Shown: positions 5,314-6,171 of the stretch, piece after piece
How positions within the stretch are numbered: position 1 is the first letter of the stretch
Layout: each line of letters starts with the position of its first letter
NCBI GenBank assembly: GCA_030151745.1
Contig: JASLDA010000293.1
Location: 1-6,171 of the forward strand
DNA: 6,171 nucleotides
Source of the DNA: Chitinophagaceae bacterium
GTDB lineage: Bacteria; Bacteroidota; Bacteroidia; Chitinophagales; Chitinophagaceae
Reading direction: 5' to 3'
Position numbers and translations under genes: made by a program
Notes under the pieces: generated by a model
The model's input: only the letters and a program-made list of their open reading frames with translations
Database searches by the model: none
What the model was told of the DNA's origin: nothing

Positions 5314-5757
5314 ATGAAAAAGCACATTTTCACACTCACAGCACTTTCCGCCGTGCTGGCCCTCGCAGTAATGCCGTCCTGCAAGAAGAACGACAGCTCC
5401 AAATCCCGCTCCGAAATGATCGTGGGAAGCTGGCAAACCTACCAGGAGGGTGAAGACTCCAACAATAATGGTGTTTGGGACGCCAACGAGCACATCGATC
5501 TTGACAGCAACGACAAGGTGACCTTTGCATTCAATGCCGGAGGCACCGGCACTGCATCGGTTTCCTACCTGCCCACTCCGGTCGTGACCAACTGGAGCCT
5601 TCCCAATAACGAGAACGATATCCGCATCATCCTGACCATTCCGGGTATGAGCTCCGATACGCTGAGCGGCAATATTGTTTCGTTTACCGAGAGCGAGGTG
5701 GTGATCAAGGATGCAAGCGCAACCCCCGTTTCCTTCCTCTCTCTGAAAAAGCGATAA
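5314..5757 (+). CDS. Lipocalin-like lipoprotein with EF-hand-like loop
   Basis: A 147-aa secreted lipoprotein. Residues 1-22 form the signal peptide (MKK, then a hydrophobic stretch to about residue 19), cleaved before Cys23; the sequence Met-Pro-Ser-Cys-Lys-Lys is a loose lipobox, as is common in Bacteroidota. After a Ser/Lys-rich linker, MIVGSWQTYQEGED (35-48) matches the opening of the Bacteroidota lipocalin-like domains (GxW strand), followed by beta-strand-like segments such as KVTFAFNAGGTGTASVSY, DIRIILTIPG and EVVIKDA. Between the first strands, DSNNNGVWDANE (48-59) fits the 12-residue EF-hand calcium loop D-x-[DN]-x-[DN]-G-x-x-x-x-x-E. The protein should sit in the outer membrane or periplasm; its ligand is unknown. 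It is monocistronic, ending in a strong terminator 36 nt after the stop. Confidence 0.82.
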   Translation: MKKHIFTLTALSAVLALAVMPSCKKNDSSKSRSEMIVGSWQTYQEGEDSNNNGVWDANEHIDLDSNDKVTFAFNAGGTGTASVSYLPTPVVTNWSLPNNENDIRIILTIPGMSSDTLSGNIVSFTESEVVIKDASATPVSFLSLKKR

Positions 5758-5793
5758 TACCCGGAACCGCATCGCTATCCGATGTAGCTCGTC

Positions 5794-5826
5794 AAAAAGC
5801 CCCGCCTTATACGCGGGGCTTTTTTT
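5794..5826. terminator. Intrinsic terminator, probably bidirectional
   Basis: AAAAAGCCCCGC (5794-5805), a 7-nt loop (5806-5812), and GCGGGGCTTTTT (5813-5824) form a 12-bp stem with an 8-bp GC-rich core; the plus strand continues in T to 5826. It ends the lipocalin-like gene. The A-run on the left gives a T-run on the minus strand, so it can also stop transcripts of the ABC-F gene, whose stop codon (5809-5807) lies in the loop. Confidence 0.93.
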
Positions 5827-6171
5827 GTATCGTCCGGCCGATGCCGATATCCCCGAGAAACTGCCGGTCGTGCGAAACGACGAGCAAGGTCCCTCGGTAG
5901 CTGCGCACCGCGGCCGTCAGGATCCCGATATTCTGCAGGTCGAGGTTGTTCGTGGGCTCGTCGAGCACCACCAGGGCAGGCGCCTGTGCACCGATACCGA
6001 GACAGCAAAGCATAAGCCGCATCTTCTCGCCGCCGCTGAGGCCGGCGCAGGGCTTTTCCCAATCGTCCTTCATGAACAGGAAATGCGTCAGGCGGCGCTT
6101 TACTTCATGCTCTTCGAGACCGCTGTCGTTGAAGCGCTGCGCCTGCCGATAAACGATCAGCCCGTTGTCGA
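5807..6171 (-). CDS. ABC-F family ATPase, C-terminal fragment
   Basis: The frame is open from the right edge; 120 residues are visible and the N-terminal part, probably 400 or more residues for a full two-domain protein, is outside. The visible part is the end of the second nucleotide-binding domain of an ABC-F protein, soluble ATPases that act on the ribosome: signature LSGGEKMRL (44-52), Walker B ALVVLDEPTNNLDLQNI (65-81) with the ABC-F hallmark DEPTNNLD and catalytic Glu71, and the H-loop VVSHDRQFL with His100. IGIGRTI (108-114) is the usual ABC-F ending; the following QKKPRV is encoded by the terminator stem. Which ABC-F subtype it is, translation factor or antibiotic-resistance type, cannot be told without the linker between domains. 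The ATG at 6073 is internal, not a start, because the upstream frame is coding. Confidence 0.92.
   Translation of the reverse strand, partial: DNGLIVYRQAQRFNDSGLEEHEVKRRLTHFLFMKDDWEKPCAGLSGGEKMRLMLCCLGIGAQAPALVVLDEPTNNLDLQNIGILTAAVRSYRGTLLVVSHDRQFLGDIGIGRTIQKKPRV

Noticed and set aside
5299..5772. 157-codon open frame on the minus strand
   Set aside because: It is antisense to the lipocalin-like lipoprotein, which has a clear signal peptide and its own terminator.
1..6171. A new defence, mobile or biosynthetic system
   Set aside because: No integrase, transposase, CRISPR repeats, toxin-antitoxin pair, nuclease or biosynthetic core gene is visible. Frequent strand changes and housekeeping-like genes indicate ordinary chromosome.

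Overview
The window looks like ordinary chromosome from a high-GC member of the Bacteroidota, probably near the Chitinophagales. This rests on four observations: two lipoproteins with Bacteroidota-style signal peptides (a DUF4142 protein and a lipocalin-like protein with a Cys-Lys-Lys start after cleavage); TAnnTTTG-type -7 promoter elements in front of genes; no Shine-Dalgarno sequence before any of the starts examined; and Bacteroidota-type versions of the aminoacyl-tRNA-protein transferase and ABC-F proteins. The assignment to a lineage is inference; no rRNA or marker gene is present.

Layout, left to right. (1) 1-485, minus: DUF4142 lipoprotein, C-terminus beyond the left edge. (2) 607-1284, plus: arginyl/leucyl-tRNA-protein transferase (ATE)-like protein, divergent from the first gene, with a good promoter at 566-595. 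(3) 1901-1292, minus: a two-gene unit, TM2-domain protein then DUF2752 protein, convergent with the transferase. (4) 1993-2388, plus: a small unrecognised, probably helical protein, divergent from the TM2 gene. (5) 2513-4245, plus: ABC ATPase and multi-span permease with an ATGA overlap. (6) 5062-4247, minus: membrane-anchored alpha/beta hydrolase; its stop codon is 1 nt from the permease stop. (7) 5314-5757, plus: lipocalin-like lipoprotein, followed by a strong intrinsic terminator. (8) 6171-5807, minus: C-terminal part of an ABC-F ATPase whose last codons lie inside that terminator; its N-terminus is beyond the right edge.

Genes are densely packed and strand switches are frequent. Only two co-transcribed units are clear (TM2-DUF2752 and ABC ATPase-permease). 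Many products are envelope-associated: two lipoproteins, two small membrane proteins, an exporter and an anchored hydrolase. No shared pathway follows from that. I see no mobile element, CRISPR array, RNA gene or toxin/defence cassette, and no convincing new multi-gene system. The points most worth a second look are the ATE-like protein lacking the family's N-terminal cysteine cluster, the 16-bp tandem duplication between TM2 and DUF2752, the EF-hand-like loop in the lipocalin-like lipoprotein, and the ABC-F coding end that runs through the terminator.
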